A stretch of 64,000 nt of DNA from Desulfobulbaceae bacterium (GTDB lineage Bacteria; Desulfobacterota; Desulfobulbia; Desulfobulbales; Desulfurivibrionaceae), in the NCBI GenBank assembly GCA_004332195.1, contig SJBG01000008.1, forward strand, positions 1 through 64,000, written 5' to 3'. The translations under genes were made by a program, and so were the position numbers. The notes beneath the pieces were generated by a model, which was given only the letters and a program-made list of their open reading frames with translations, did no database searches and was not told the DNA's origin. Position 1 is the stretch's first letter. Every line of letters begins with the position of its first letter. Positions 15,355 through 25,856 of this stretch are shown piece after piece.

Positions 15355-18300
15355 ATGCCCAAACGCACCGATATCAAAAAAATTCTGATCATTGGCTCCG
15401 GCCCCATCATCATCAGCCAAGGCTGTGAGTTTGATTATTCCGGGACCCAGGCGGTCAAGGCCCTGAAGGAAGAGGGCTATGAGGTGGTCTTGATCAACTC
15501 CAATCCGGCCACCATCATGACCGACCCGGAGATCGCTGACGCCACCTACATTGAGCCCATCACCCCCGAATTCGTAGCCAAAATCATTGAAAAAGAGCGG
15601 CCCGATGCCCTGCTTCCCACTTTGGGCGGCCAAACCGGCCTTAATACCGCCATCCGCCTGGCCGAGTTGGGCGTACTCGAACGCTGTGGGGTTGAATTGC
15701 TGGCGGCCAAGGTTGACGCAATTCGCAAGGCCGAGGGCCGTGATTCCTTTCGAAGCGCGATGCGCCGGATTGGCCTAAAAGTACCGGAAAGCGTGATTAT
15801 CCACGCCTTGAGCGCGGCCAAAGCGGCGGCCGCCGAAATCGGCTTTCCGGTGATTGTCCGGCCCAGCTTCACCTTGGGCGGAACCGGCGGTGGAATCGCC
15901 TACAACCTTCAGGAACTGGAAGATCTCTGCAAGGCTGGCCTTGACCTCTCGATCAACCGCGAGGTCATGCTGGAAAAGAGCTTGCTGGGCTGGAAGGAAT
16001 ATGAGTTGGAGGTAATGCGAGATAACAAAGATAACGTGGTTATCATCTGCTCCATTGAAAATCTCGATCCCATGGGGGTCCATACCGGTGACTCGATTAC
16101 CGTAGCCCCGGCCCAGACCCTGACCGATCGGGAATATCAGGCGATGCGCAATGCCTCGATGGCGATTATGCGCGAAATCGGGGTGGAAACCGGTGGCTCC
16201 AACGTTCAGTTTGCGGTCAACCCGGAAGATGGCGAGTTGATGGTAATTGAGATGAATCCCCGGGTCAGCCGCAGCTCCGCTTTGGCCTCCAAGGCCACCG
16301 GTTTTCCTATCGCCAAAATTGCCGCCAAGCTGGCGGTGGGCTACACCCTTGATGAAATCAAAAACGATATCACCCGGCAGACCTATGCCGCTTTTGAGCC
16401 GACCATCGACTACTGCGTGGTCAAAATTCCCCGCTGGACTTTTGAAAAATTCCCCGAGGCCGACGATCTCCTGACCACCGCGATGAAATCGGTGGGGGAA
16501 ACCATGGCCATCGGCCGGACCTTTAAGGAGGCTTTACAGAAAGGCCTGCGTTCTCTCGAGATAGGCTGCGCCGGTTTTGGGGCTGATCGACAAAGTGAAA
16601 AATTCGCGGCTCTCGATAAGACCGACCTGGAAAGCGCCCTGCGCCAACCCAGTTCCCAGCGGATTTTTCAACTTTACGAGGCCTTGCGCCGGGGAATCAC
16701 CATCCCGCGTATTCATCAACTCACCCGGATCGATCCCTGGTTTCTGCAGAATATGGCCCAGCTTGTCACCACTGAACGAACAATAAGAACCGCCGGTTTT
16801 GTCGGTCTTAGGAGCCCGCTACTCACCAAGGCCAAGCAGTACGGTTTTTCCGACCGCCAGTTGGCCACGCTCACCGGCGCCTCAGAGGATGATATTCGCC
16901 AGTTGCGGGCGCAAAGAGGCTGCAAACCGGTTTACAAACTGGTGGATACCTGCGCCGCCGAATTTGAAGCCTACACCCCTTACTATTACTCCACTTACGA
17001 GACCGAGGATGAAGGCCGGGCCGGCGATCGGCCCAAGGTGATGATTTTGGGCAGCGGCCCCAATCGAATCGGCCAGGGCATTGAATTCGATTATTGCTGT
17101 GTTCACGCCTCCTTTGCCTTGCGCGAGCTGGGAATCGAATCGATTATGGTCAACTCCAACCCGGAAACGGTTTCTACCGATTACGACACCTCCGATCGTC
17201 TCTATTTCGAACCTTTGACCCGGGAAGATGTCCTCAATATCATTGAGCAGGAAAAACCGCTCGGGGTGATCGTCCAGTTTGGCGGCCAGACCCCGCTTAA
17301 TTTGGCCGTACCCCTGGCTCAGGCCGGGGTCAAGATCCTGGGGACATCCCCTGATTCCATTGATCGGGCCGAAGACCGGGAGCGTTTTCAACAGTTTCTG
17401 CATAAACTCAACCTCCGCCAGCCGGCCAACGGCATTGCCCACCACGCCGATGCGGCCCTGGTCATCGCCAAGAAAATCGGCTATCCGGTGGTGGTTCGTC
17501 CCTCTTACGTTTTGGGTGGCCGAGCCATGCGGATCGTCTATAATGAGCGGGATCTTATCCGTTACATGAACGCCGCCGTCGACATCTCCCCGGAGCATCC
17601 CATCCTGATCGACAAGTTTCTCAAGGACGCCATCGAAGTGGATGTCGATGCCATCTCCGACGGCAAAACCACGGTTATCGGCGGCATCATGCAGCATATC
17701 GAAGAGGCGGGAATCCACTCCGGCGATTCAGCCTGCGTATTGCCCCCCCACACCCTGTCTTCAGAGATGCTCGATAAGATCAAGGCCGCCAGTAAGGCCA
17801 TGGCCGCCGAGCTCAAAGTCAAAGGTTTGATGAATGTTCAGTTTGCCGTCAAAGACGAATCCCTCTTTGTTTTAGAAGTCAACCCCCGGGCTTCCCGCAC
17901 CGTACCCTTTGTCAGCAAGGCCACCGGAGTACCTTTAGCCAAGCTCGCCACCAAGGTCATGATGGGCCAGAGCTTAGCCGCACTGAATTTGACCAAAGAG
18001 GTTAAAATCAAACATGTCGCGGTTAAGGAGGCGGTATTCCCTTTCGACCGCTTTACCAATGTTGACACCATTCTCGGCCCGGAGATGAAATCTACCGGCG
18101 AGGTCATGGGCATCGACCGTTGCGTGGGCCTGGCTTTTGCCAAATCACAACTGGCCGCCGGCCAGCAAATCCCCGAGGATGGCGTCGTCTTTTTAAGTGT
18201 GCGCCACCCCGATAAACCGGCAATAGTCCCCATCGCTCGGCGGCTCAGCGAACTGGGCTTTACCCTGGTGGCCACCCCCGGCACTGCCGCCCATCTCGAG

Positions 18301-18582
18301 CAACAAGGGATAGAGTGCGCCAAGGTCCATAAAATTTCAGAAGGCCGACCTCACGTTCTGGACATGATCCGCAACCAACAGATCAAGTGGATTGTCAATA
18401 TCTCCATGGGTGCCCGAACCACCGAGGATTCCTACGCCATCCGCCGTTCAGCCCTGGACTATCGCCTGCCCTACACCACCACCATCGCCGGGGCGGAATC
18501 CATGGCCCGAGCTATCAGCACCCTGCAGGAAAAAACCATGGAAGTTAAATCAATTCAAGAGTACCAGAAAACAATAGAATGA
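15355..18582 (+). CDS. carB: Carbamoyl-phosphate synthase large subunit
   Basis: The synthetase subunit (1075 aa) joins bicarbonate, ammonia and two ATP. Two homologous ATP-grasp halves are evident, with [20 protein letters not shown] at the start and [20 protein letters not shown] near residue 560, repeated RPSFTLGG / RPSYVLGG loops and [18 protein letters not shown] / [18 protein letters not shown]. The C-terminal MGS-like allosteric domain begins near residue 940 ([12 protein letters not shown]). It follows carA after 137 bp. Length is normal for the family. Confidence 0.97.
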   Translation: MPKRTDIKKILIIGSGPIIISQGCEFDYSGTQAVKALKEEGYEVVLINSNPATIMTDPEIADATYIEPITPEFVAKIIEKERPDALLPTLGGQTGLNTAIRLAELGVLERCGVELLAAKVDAIRKAEGRDSFRSAMRRIGLKVPESVIIHALSAAKAAAAEIGFPVIVRPSFTLGGTGGGIAYNLQELEDLCKAGLDLSINREVMLEKSLLGWKEYELEVMRDNKDNVVIICSIENLDPMGVHTGDSITVAPAQTLTDREYQAMRNASMAIMREIGVETGGSNVQFAVNPEDGELMVIEMNPRVSRSSALASKATGFPIAKIAAKLAVGYTLDEIKNDITRQTYAAFEPTIDYCVVKIPRWTFEKFPEADDLLTTAMKSVGETMAIGRTFKEALQKGLRSLEIGCAGFGADRQSEKFAALDKTDLESALRQPSSQRIFQLYEALRRGITIPRIHQLTRIDPWFLQNMAQLVTTERTIRTAGFVGLRSPLLTKAKQYGFSDRQLATLTGASEDDIRQLRAQRGCKPVYKLVDTCAAEFEAYTPYYYSTYETEDEGRAGDRPKVMILGSGPNRIGQGIEFDYCCVHASFALRELGIESIMVNSNPETVSTDYDTSDRLYFEPLTREDVLNIIEQEKPLGVIVQFGGQTPLNLAVPLAQAGVKILGTSPDSIDRAEDRERFQQFLHKLNLRQPANGIAHHADAALVIAKKIGYPVVVRPSYVLGGRAMRIVYNERDLIRYMNAAVDISPEHPILIDKFLKDAIEVDVDAISDGKTTVIGGIMQHIEEAGIHSGDSACVLPPHTLSSEMLDKIKAASKAMAAELKVKGLMNVQFAVKDESLFVLEVNPRASRTVPFVSKATGVPLAKLATKVMMGQSLAALNLTKEVKIKHVAVKEAVFPFDRFTNVDTILGPEMKSTGEVMGIDRCVGLAFAKSQLAAGQQIPEDGVVFLSVRHPDKPAIVPIARRLSELGFTLVATPGTAAHLEQQGIECAKVHKISEGRPHVLDMIRNQQIKWIVNISMGARTTEDSYAIRRSALDYRLPYTTTIAGAESMARAISTLQEKTMEVKSIQEYQKTIE

Positions 18583-18751
18583 GTCGGTCCATTTTTGTTT
18601 ATTTTTGGCTAATGGTAGACTTTCTCAGCTTATTGTCTTATCTTAACCGCTACTTTACCGCTGATTTTAAGATCACTTACCACCTAAAATTTCTATCAAC
18701 GCAATATGATTATCAAAGCTATTAAATTTTTTGACCAGCCCGGAGGTTGTT

Positions 18752-20755
18752 TTGAACACTTTCTATAAAAATCTGTCGATGTGGTTGATCATCGGCCTGA
18801 CCGTGATCCTGCTTTTTAATCTCTTCAGCCGACCCCAGCCCCAGGTCAGTGAGATAAGCTACAGCGAGTTTTTAACCAACGTGGAAGCCGGCGCGGTCCA
18901 AGATGTCGTTATTCAGGGCAACGAGATAAAAGTCAAAGGCCGCGACGGCCGCAGCTTTAGAGTGATCGCCCCAACCGATGCCGAACTGCTTCCACTTTTA
19001 AGGCGGGCTGAGATCGGGATCACGGTCAAGGAACCGGCGGCCAGCCCCTGGTACTTTACCCTGCTGATCTCCTGGTTCCCGATGCTGCTGCTCATCGGCG
19101 TGTGGATCTTCTTCATGCGCCAGATGCAGGGCGGCGGCGGCAAAGCCATGAGTTTTGGTAAAAGCCGGGCCCGGATACTGGATCAGGACCGCAGCAGGGT
19201 CACCTTCAAAGACGTTGCCGGAATTGACGAAGCCAAAGAGGAGTTGGTCGAAATCGTTGATTTCCTCAAGGATCCCGGCAAATTCACGCGCTTAGGCGGA
19301 CGGATTCCCAAGGGAGTACTGTTGATGGGCGCCCCCGGCACCGGCAAGACCCTGCTGGCCCGGGCTATTGCCGGAGAGGCCGAGGTCCCCTTTTTTTCCA
19401 TCAGCGGTTCTGATTTTGTCGAAATGTTCGTCGGGGTCGGAGCCTCGCGGGTTCGCGATCTTTTTATTCAGGGCAAAAAAAACGCCCCATGCATTATTTT
19501 CATCGATGAAATCGACGCGGTGGGCCGCCATCGCGGCGCGGGCTTGGGCGGCGGGCACGACGAACGGGAACAAACCCTGAATCAATTACTGGTGGAAATG
19601 GATGGATTTGAGTCCAACGAGGGGGTGATCATCGTCGCGGCCACCAACCGGCCCGATGTCTTGGATCCGGCCCTGCTTCGGCCTGGTCGTTTCGATCGCC
19701 AGGTGGTAGTACCGATTCCCGATGTCCGGGGTCGGGAGCAAATTCTGAAGGTCCACGGCAAAAAAGTCCCGCTTACCGATGATGTGGAATGGTCGAAGAT
19801 CGCCCGCGGCACCCCCGGTTTTTCCGGGGCCGATCTGGAAAACATGGTCAACGAAGCGGCCCTGTTCGCCGCCCGTCAGGGGGCGCACCAGGTATCTATG
19901 GCTCACCTAGAACAAGCCAAGGATAAAATAATGATGGGTTCCGAACGTCGGAGCATGATCATTACCGAGGCGGAGAAGAAAATCACCGCTTATCACGAGG
20001 CGGGCCACGCCCTGGTGGCCAACCTTTTGCCCGGCACCGATCCCATCCACAAGGTGACCATCATTCCCCGCGGTCGGGCCCTAGGCCTGACCCAACAGTT
20101 GCCGCTTGAAGATAAATATACCTACGCCCGCAGCTACCTGCTCAACAATCTCTCCATCCTTTTAGCCGGCCGCCTGGCCGAGGAGTTGGTCTTTGGTGAG
20201 ATTACCACCGGCTCGGGCAATGATATCGAGCGGGTTACCACCATGGCCCGCAAAATGGTTTGCGAATGGGGAATGAGCGAGGACATGGGACCCCTGACCT
20301 TTGGTAAGAAAGAGGAACAAATATTTCTCGGTCGGGAAATCTCCCAGCATCGCGATTATTCCGAATCCACCGCCATTCAGATCGACAACGAGGTTAAGCA
20401 CCTGGTTGCCAAGGCCAACGACACGGCCCGAGCGTTGCTCAAGACCAACATCAAGGCCCTGCATCAGATGGCGGCCGAGCTGCTGGAAAAGGAAACCCTG
20501 CACCTGGAGGATATCAAGCGGATTATTAACGCAGCCCAGGAATCCCCCATGGAATCCCCCAGGGATTCCGCGGAAACGGCGGGGGAAACGGTGAAGGAAT
20601 CGGCGACGGCAACGGCGCGAGCAACGGGAAGAGCAGTGAGGAAAACGGTGGGCAAAGCGACCGTCTCATCCGCGGCAACACCGCCCCAGCCCGCCGCCAA
20701 CCCGGGTGGCCCCAGGGAAACTGGAGCGGCGGTAGCGGAAGGTGAAAAAAACTGA
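18752..20755 (+). CDS. ftsH: ATP-dependent zinc metalloprotease FtsH
   Basis: This membrane-anchored AAA protease (667 aa) degrades unneeded membrane and soluble proteins. Membrane segments lie at residues 8-23 and about 100-120. AAA domain: Walker A GAPGTGKT, Walker [12 protein letters not shown], second region of homology [21 protein letters not shown]. The zinc site is HEAGH. I choose TTG 18752 because CGGAGG lies 5 bp upstream; an earlier in-frame TTG at 18731 has no such site. The last 70 or so residues are an Ala/Thr/Glu-rich low-complexity tail ([16 protein letters not shown]...), longer and more repetitive than usual. Confidence 0.95.
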   Translation: MNTFYKNLSMWLIIGLTVILLFNLFSRPQPQVSEISYSEFLTNVEAGAVQDVVIQGNEIKVKGRDGRSFRVIAPTDAELLPLLRRAEIGITVKEPAASPWYFTLLISWFPMLLLIGVWIFFMRQMQGGGGKAMSFGKSRARILDQDRSRVTFKDVAGIDEAKEELVEIVDFLKDPGKFTRLGGRIPKGVLLMGAPGTGKTLLARAIAGEAEVPFFSISGSDFVEMFVGVGASRVRDLFIQGKKNAPCIIFIDEIDAVGRHRGAGLGGGHDEREQTLNQLLVEMDGFESNEGVIIVAATNRPDVLDPALLRPGRFDRQVVVPIPDVRGREQILKVHGKKVPLTDDVEWSKIARGTPGFSGADLENMVNEAALFAARQGAHQVSMAHLEQAKDKIMMGSERRSMIITEAEKKITAYHEAGHALVANLLPGTDPIHKVTIIPRGRALGLTQQLPLEDKYTYARSYLLNNLSILLAGRLAEELVFGEITTGSGNDIERVTTMARKMVCEWGMSEDMGPLTFGKKEEQIFLGREISQHRDYSESTAIQIDNEVKHLVAKANDTARALLKTNIKALHQMAAELLEKETLHLEDIKRIINAAQESPMESPRDSAETAGETVKESATATARATGRAVRKTVGKATVSSAATPPQPAANPGGPRETGAAVAEGEKN

Positions 20756-20892
20756 GATGGCAAGCCAAGGATGCTCAGTCGTCAACGGCTTCCTGACCAA
20801 CAAAATCGCCAAAAACCGCGACCGCAACCGCGACAACAACGGCAACAGGAACAACGACCGCCAACGGCGACCGCAACGGCACGATTCGGATC

Positions 20893-21687
20893 ATGGGGAT
20901 TCTCAACGCTACTCCGGACTCCTTTTCCGACGGTGGTCAGTTTACGCAACCAGAGACCATTAGCCGTCAGGCCTCGGCCATGATCGCCGCCGGGGTTGAC
21001 ATCATCGATATCGGTGGCGAATCAACCCGGCCCTTTGCGGTCGACATCGACCCCGACGAGGAGTTGCGCCGAGTGTTGCCCGCCATCACCGTCGTCCGGG
21101 CGCTTGCCCCGGAAATACTCATCTCCATCGATACCACCAAGGCCGAGGTAGCCCGCCAAGCCCTGGCAGTCGGGGCCGATATCATCAACGATATCAGCGC
21201 CCTTAGTGCTGACCCTAAAATGCCGGAGCTGGCCGCCAGCGGCAACTGGCCGGTGGTGATCATGCACATGCAGGGCACGCCGCGGGATATGCAGCTCGCA
21301 CCATGTTATAATGATGTTGTGGCCGAGATAATAAATTTTCTGGGGCAACGAATTGAACAACTTGCAACCCGCGGCATTGCTCCCCACCGCCTGATTATCG
21401 ATCCCGGAATCGGCTTCGGCAAAACTCTGGCCCACAACCTGAAAATCTTACGCAACCTGAGCGCATTTAGCGAACTAGGCCGGCCCCTGCTTATCGGACA
21501 TTCCCGTAAATCTTTTTTGAACAAGCTGTTGGGCGAGCTGCCGACCCACGAACGCGACCTGCCCTCGGCCATAGTCTCAGCCTTTGCGGTTTGGGGCGGC
21601 GTCGATATCATCCGCACCCATAATGTAGGCGCCACCCGTCAGGCCGTGCGCCTGGCAACAGCCTGGCGCGATGGCGTTAGCACATGA
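20893..21687 (+). CDS. folP: Dihydropteroate synthase
   Basis: This enzyme condenses p-aminobenzoate with the pterin pyrophosphate in folate synthesis. The protein (264 aa) shows MGILNATPDSFSDGG, DIIDIGGESTRPFA, ISIDTTKAEVA, DIINDISAL, MHMQGTPRDMQ, DPGIGFGKT and GHSRKSFL. Only one start is available: the frame upstream is open back to a stop at 20794 but has no ATG, GTG or TTG. The usual 10-25 residues before MGILN are therefore missing or translated from an unusual start. The upstream 95 bp are a low-complexity run of ACC/GCA/ACA codons. No ribosome-binding site precedes ATG 20893. Confidence 0.88.
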   Translation: MGILNATPDSFSDGGQFTQPETISRQASAMIAAGVDIIDIGGESTRPFAVDIDPDEELRRVLPAITVVRALAPEILISIDTTKAEVARQALAVGADIINDISALSADPKMPELAASGNWPVVIMHMQGTPRDMQLAPCYNDVVAEIINFLGQRIEQLATRGIAPHRLIIDPGIGFGKTLAHNLKILRNLSAFSELGRPLLIGHSRKSFLNKLLGELPTHERDLPSAIVSAFAVWGGVDIIRTHNVGATRQAVRLATAWRDGVST

Positions 21688-21696
21688 GGTTAAACC

Positions 21697-22674
21697 ATGA
21701 AACCCCAAAGCTCTGAAACTCCCATGACCACTGATGCTGAGTCATGCCCGAGCAAAGAATCCCCGCAAAGCGCCAATTTTCGGGCCCGCCTGCCCGAGGT
21801 GGTGGACCGGATTGTCGCCACCTGCGACTCCCGCAAATGTTTCGAGCATGTCGAAGCCGAAGCTTTGCCCTCACGAAGCCAAACCATCGGGATTCTGGAA
21901 ACCTGCCGCGACCTGCTCTTCCCCGGTTATTTCGGCAGCCAGGGTATAGATCGAATTAACTTAAAGTACCGCATCGGTTTAGAAGTCTCAAGCCTGTTCG
22001 ATCGTTTATCGCAGGAGATTGCCAACGCCATCCGTCATGAATGCACCCGTCATGGTCAGACCTGCCGGCATTGCGAGGAGGCGGGTCAGGATAAGGCCTT
22101 CAGTTTCGTTCAGTGCTTGCCGGAGTTGCGAGCCCTGCTGGCCAGCGATGTCCACGCCGCTTACCAAGGCGACCCGGCCGCCGCCGGTTTTGACGAAATA
22201 ATTTTCAGCTACCCCGGCCTGCGGGCGGTTACCATTTATCGGATAGCTTACGCGCTCCACCGGCTTGAGGTGCCCATTCTGCCCCGGATCATGACCGAGC
22301 ACGCCCACAGCGTAACCGGGATTGATATTCATCCCGGGGCGCAGATCGGCGAGGCATTCTTTATTGATCATGGCACCGGGGTGGTCATCGGTCAGACCGC
22401 CGTCTTGGGTCGGGGGGTAAGGCTCTATCAGGGGGTCACCCTGGGGGCTCTGGCCTTCAAACGGGACCAGGACGGCCAACTTGAGCGCCAGACCAAACGC
22501 CACCCCACCCTGGAAGATGACGTCACCGTCTATGCCGGCTCCACCATTTTGGGCGGAAAAACGGTGATCGGGGCCCGTTCGGTTATTGGCGGCAATATCT
22601 GGCTGACTCACTCGGTGCCACCGGATACCAAGGTGGTGCTTAATCCGCCGGAACTGCTCTTCAAAAAACACTAA
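21697..22674 (+). CDS. cysE: Serine O-acetyltransferase (EpsC/CysE type)
   Basis: This enzyme makes O-acetylserine for cysteine synthesis from serine and acetyl-CoA. The protein is 325 aa. The N-terminal helical domain covers about residues 1-190, and the left-handed beta-helix with hexapeptide repeats starts near SVTGIDIHPGAQIGEAFFIDHGTGVVIGQTA and continues through GVTLGAL and LGGKTVIGARSVIGGN. It is longer than E. coli CysE and resembles the EpsC subgroup common in anaerobes and deltaproteobacteria. It begins 9 bp after folP. Confidence 0.92.
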   Translation: MKPQSSETPMTTDAESCPSKESPQSANFRARLPEVVDRIVATCDSRKCFEHVEAEALPSRSQTIGILETCRDLLFPGYFGSQGIDRINLKYRIGLEVSSLFDRLSQEIANAIRHECTRHGQTCRHCEEAGQDKAFSFVQCLPELRALLASDVHAAYQGDPAAAGFDEIIFSYPGLRAVTIYRIAYALHRLEVPILPRIMTEHAHSVTGIDIHPGAQIGEAFFIDHGTGVVIGQTAVLGRGVRLYQGVTLGALAFKRDQDGQLERQTKRHPTLEDDVTVYAGSTILGGKTVIGARSVIGGNIWLTHSVPPDTKVVLNPPELLFKKH

Positions 22675-22683
22675 ACGCCAGTC

Positions 22684-23905
22684 ATGGAGGCAAGTTTTTC
22701 CATGACTCGTCGCAGGGCCGGCATTGTCTCACTAGATTTTGCGGAAATTCACGATGCGGTCAGGGCGGGTCAAGTTGATTTTATCCTCACCAACCCGGCG
22801 TTATACGCCGAGCTTGAGAAACTGCACGGTATTCGCCGGATCATCACCCTGATCAACCAGAACGTGCCGGGACAACCGGCAATGCTCATGGGCGGGGTGA
22901 TCCTTACCCGAGCCAACCGGACGGACATCGACCGCCTTGCCGCCCTGCGCGGCCGCTCTTTTATGGCTGTCGATCCTCTTTCTTTCGGCGGCTGGCATAT
23001 GGCCTGGCGGGAGTTGAGGAAATACGGGATTGAGCCCGAGCGGGACTTTTCTTCCCTGTCGATGCCGGCACCGTTCGCGTTGACACCCTGGAGCGGATGG
23101 CCGCCGGCGGCGCCATCAGGCTTGAGCAGATCAAGGTGCTCAATCACCGGGAGGCGCCTGGCTTCCCCTTCCTGTTAAGCACCGAACTGTACCCGGAATG
23201 GCCGATGGCCGCAGTCGCCCATACTCCGGAAAAACTTTCTCGTTTGGTGGCGCTCGGCGGCCGGTCACCAAATGCTCTCACAAAGCAAGATGTACCAGAA
23301 CTTGGCGGGAATCATTCTTCATCATCATGAACGTTATGACGGTCGGGGATATCCCGATCGGCTTCAGGGGCCAAACATTCCGCTGCTGTCCTGCATCATC
23401 GCGGTAGCCGATGCCTTTGACGCCATGACCACCACCCGTATATACAGGGCGAAAAAAAAGCGTGGAGCAATCCCTTGCGGAGTTAAAGCTCTGCAAAGGC
23501 AGCCAGTTTAATCCCAAGGTAGTCGAGGCGGCGCTCAGGGCGTTGAGCAGGGCGGAGCCCCCCCGAACAACCAGCCAGATGCCTGAATCGCAACTGGAAA
23601 AAAGACGCTTTTCCCATTTTTATAACGATGGTCTCGCCGGATTTTATAACGAAGATTACCTGAAAGTAGTGCTGCAGCAGAACCAGGATAGCTATGAATA
23701 CAAATCGATGAATGCCATCCATTTGAAAAACTTGTCCAAGTGCAACAAAAGAAAAAGCTGGGGCCAAGGAGACCTTCTCCTGAAAATGTTTGCCGAAGAT
23801 ATTCAGTCGCGATACCCCAAAGCCATGATTTTCCGGGTGTACGGTAATAATTTCGCGATACTTTCTCGGGAGCGCTCAAACGCTCCCTTGCAAAACTCAC
23901 AGTAA
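22684..23905 (+). pseudogene. Decayed PhnD-sensor / HD-GYP / GGDEF signalling gene
   Basis: Pieces of one multidomain protein lie in order in three frames. 22684-23070 encodes a PhnD-like periplasmic-binding segment (IHDAVRAGQVDFILTNPALY, GVILTRANRTDIDRLAALRGRSFM). Around 23065-23240 the frame changes to give VRVDTLERMAAGGAIRLEQI. 23272-23450 gives the end of an HD-GYP domain ([33 protein letters not shown]). 23462-23905 gives its last helix, then a degenerate GGDEF-like domain (NDGLAGFYNEDYLKVVL, FRVYGNNFAIL). The HD catalytic motif and the first part of the sensor are missing. At least three frameshifts and a deletion mean it is not functional as a single protein. Confidence 0.85.
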
Positions 23906-23959
23906 ATGGTTACCGTTTTCCCTCGCCAACGTACTAACTCAGCAAAGGAGCCAAAGAAC

Positions 23960-24142
23960 ATGGCGCATAACCCAAAAAGCAAAATTATTGGTAAGTGTCT
24001 CTGCAAGTTGGCTAAAAACACCTTAAGGGCAAATGCCCCGCCTTCTTACAAGGAGTTAGTGGCCGACGGCAAATATCTTTGCCGTAAATGCGGGCGAGTG
24101 GCCAAGTGCCGAAAAAACATCTGTAAAGCTGAGTCCATCTAG
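23960..24142 (+). CDS. Small Cys/Lys-rich protein, possible zinc ribbon
   Basis: This 60-residue protein is unrecognised as a named family. Cysteines occur as GKCLCKLAK near the start and YLCRKCGRVAKCRKNIC near the end, which could form a metal-binding knuckle. It is strongly basic. A good ribosome-binding site (AAAGGAG, 23944-23950) lies 9 bp before ATG 23960, favouring this start over an in-frame one at 23906. It lies between the pseudogene and ppk2, 2 bp ahead of the latter's possible TTG start. Confidence 0.65.
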   Translation: MAHNPKSKIIGKCLCKLAKNTLRANAPPSYKELVADGKYLCRKCGRVAKCRKNICKAESI

Positions 24143-24144
24143 TT

Positions 24145-25254
24145 TTGTTTGAAAAATCCATGAAAAAAAAGAGTCCGGTGGACAAGCCCGAAGCGACCAG
24201 AGACCGCGTCACCCCCATAACCGCTCCCACCCCGGCTGCGCCGTCGGGGCCGACGGAAAACCGTGCGGCTCCGACAGCAATGGAGAAGTTTGAGACCCTG
24301 CTCGGGACCAAAATTAAAAAATCAGCCCTAAGCTCCACCAAGTCGATTAGACAAACGGTAAGTCGAATCGACCCTAACATCAAGGCCAAAAGCATTGAAG
24401 GGCAAGTCCAGAAGATTATAGAGTTGCTCAAACATCAGGACAAAGACCTGATAATTCGCGAAATTCTGCTGGAATATTTCGCCGACGAGGAACTCAAACC
24501 CTACCAGGCCGAACTGATCAAGCTGCAGCGCCACCTCGAACAACACGACATGAAGATGATCGTCCTCTTTGATGGTCGCGATGCCTCGGGCAAGGGTGGC
24601 ACCATCCGCCGAGTCACTCGTTATATGAACGAAAAGCACTGTCGGGTGGTGGCCCTGGGCAAGCCCAGCAGCGAGCAGAAAAGCGAATTGCACATAAAAC
24701 GCTACATTCAGCAGTTTCCCCACGCGGGGGAAATAGTGCTTTTTGACCGGAGCTGGTACAATCGGGCGATGGTCGAGCCGGTCATGGGTTTTTGTAGCGA
24801 TGCCCAATACAAGCGTTTTATGAAAAAGGTGGTGATTTACGAGAAAAACTTTCTTGATGACGGCGGCAAAACTTTCTTGCTCAAGCTCTACTTCTCCGTC
24901 TCCAAGGAGGAACAACGGTTGCGCTTCGAGCGCCGCAAGAATGACCCCCTGCGTCAGTGGAAGTTAAGTGAGGTCGATCTCCAGGCTCAAGCGCTTTGGG
25001 ACGAGTTCAGCGCCAAAAAATTTCTGCTGCTCAAAAAAACCCACACCCCCGAAACGCCCTGGCACATCATACGCTCCGACGACAAACATCTGGCCCGCCT
25101 GGAAACCATCAAGTTGATTTTAAGTAGCGTCCGCTATCGTGGTCGCAACCGTAAGCTGGACTATGCAGCCAACCCCGATGTGGTGATCCCCGGCGACCAG
25201 GAACTGAAAAAAATGCAGGAGGAATACCGGCAGTTTGGCAAGTTTATGCGTTAG
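24145..25254 (+). CDS. ppk2: Polyphosphate kinase 2 family protein
   Basis: PPK2 enzymes transfer phosphate between polyphosphate and nucleoside mono- or diphosphates. The catalytic domain (about residues 125-350) has Walker A FDGRDASGKGGT, the lid-side RYIQQFPHAGEIVLFDRSWYNRA and the conserved MGFC region, then FSVSKEEQRLRFERRKNDPLRQWKLS. An N-terminal extension of about 125 residues is rich in Lys, Pro and Ala at first and then helical. Start is uncertain: TTG 24145 (369 aa) or ATG 24160 (364 aa); neither has a clear ribosome-binding site. It converges on the phosphatase/ParA/CHAD gene set. Confidence 0.88.
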   Translation: MFEKSMKKKSPVDKPEATRDRVTPITAPTPAAPSGPTENRAAPTAMEKFETLLGTKIKKSALSSTKSIRQTVSRIDPNIKAKSIEGQVQKIIELLKHQDKDLIIREILLEYFADEELKPYQAELIKLQRHLEQHDMKMIVLFDGRDASGKGGTIRRVTRYMNEKHCRVVALGKPSSEQKSELHIKRYIQQFPHAGEIVLFDRSWYNRAMVEPVMGFCSDAQYKRFMKKVVIYEKNFLDDGGKTFLLKLYFSVSKEEQRLRFERRKNDPLRQWKLSEVDLQAQALWDEFSAKKFLLLKKTHTPETPWHIIRSDDKHLARLETIKLILSSVRYRGRNRKLDYAANPDVVIPGDQELKKMQEEYRQFGKFMR

Positions 25255-25325
25255 CGTCGCCGACCATCAAACGCGTTATCTTTTGCCGCTAACAGGCTGG
25301 CCGGGAACAGCATTCTTTTCGCGCG

Positions 25326-25826
25326 TCATGGTGTCGCGATCTTCTTGGGATAATCGTAAAAAAGCACCTTCCCGTCGCCTTGCTGGATTTCCTGCCAGGA
25401 GTCAAGGGGGAGACCCAGCCCGACTAGCCCGCAAGTTGGAATATTGACGAACTTTCCTCCACTTAGCCATTCACCCAAGATGGTGATAAAGGGATTGTGT
25501 CCAACCAGCAGGACCCGGTCAACTCCGGCGTTGATCCCCCGGAGTACCGCGACCAGACCCGCGAGGTCCGCGGTGTAAATATCCTCGTTATAAATGATAC
25601 GTTCCTCGGGATAACCAAGAACTTCGGCAAAAATCAGCGCGGTCTTACTGGTCCGTTTGGCGGGACTGGCCACGATCAACTCAGGCGCAAAAGCATACGC
25701 CGCCAAACGCCGGGCCATGCTCGGGGCATCACTCTTGCCCCGGTTGTTGAGGGGACGATCAAAATCGTTGAGCGCCGAGCTTTTCCAGCTTGATTTGGCA
25801 TGCCGCAGCAAACACAAAGTCTTCAT
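25326..25826 (-). CDS. sixA: SixA-type phosphohistidine phosphatase
   Basis: This member of the histidine phosphatase superfamily is 166 aa. The catalytic motif LRHAKSSW opens the protein (His 9 follows Arg 8), a second conserved Arg-containing block is ASPAKRTSKTALIF, and the distal catalytic His is in LLVGHNPFI. These are SixA hallmarks. SixA dephosphorylates histidine-containing phosphotransfer proteins in E. coli; here the substrate is unknown. It lies 30 bp after the ParA-like gene and ends 71 bp from the convergent ppk2. Confidence 0.85.
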   Translation of the reverse strand: MKTLCLLRHAKSSWKSSALNDFDRPLNNRGKSDAPSMARRLAAYAFAPELIVASPAKRTSKTALIFAEVLGYPEERIIYNEDIYTADLAGLVAVLRGINAGVDRVLLVGHNPFITILGEWLSGGKFVNIPTCGLVGLGLPLDSWQEIQQGDGKVLFYDYPKKIATP

Positions 25827-25856
25827 TTCGCTCTTTTACCTCCATTGGGGCTGATT

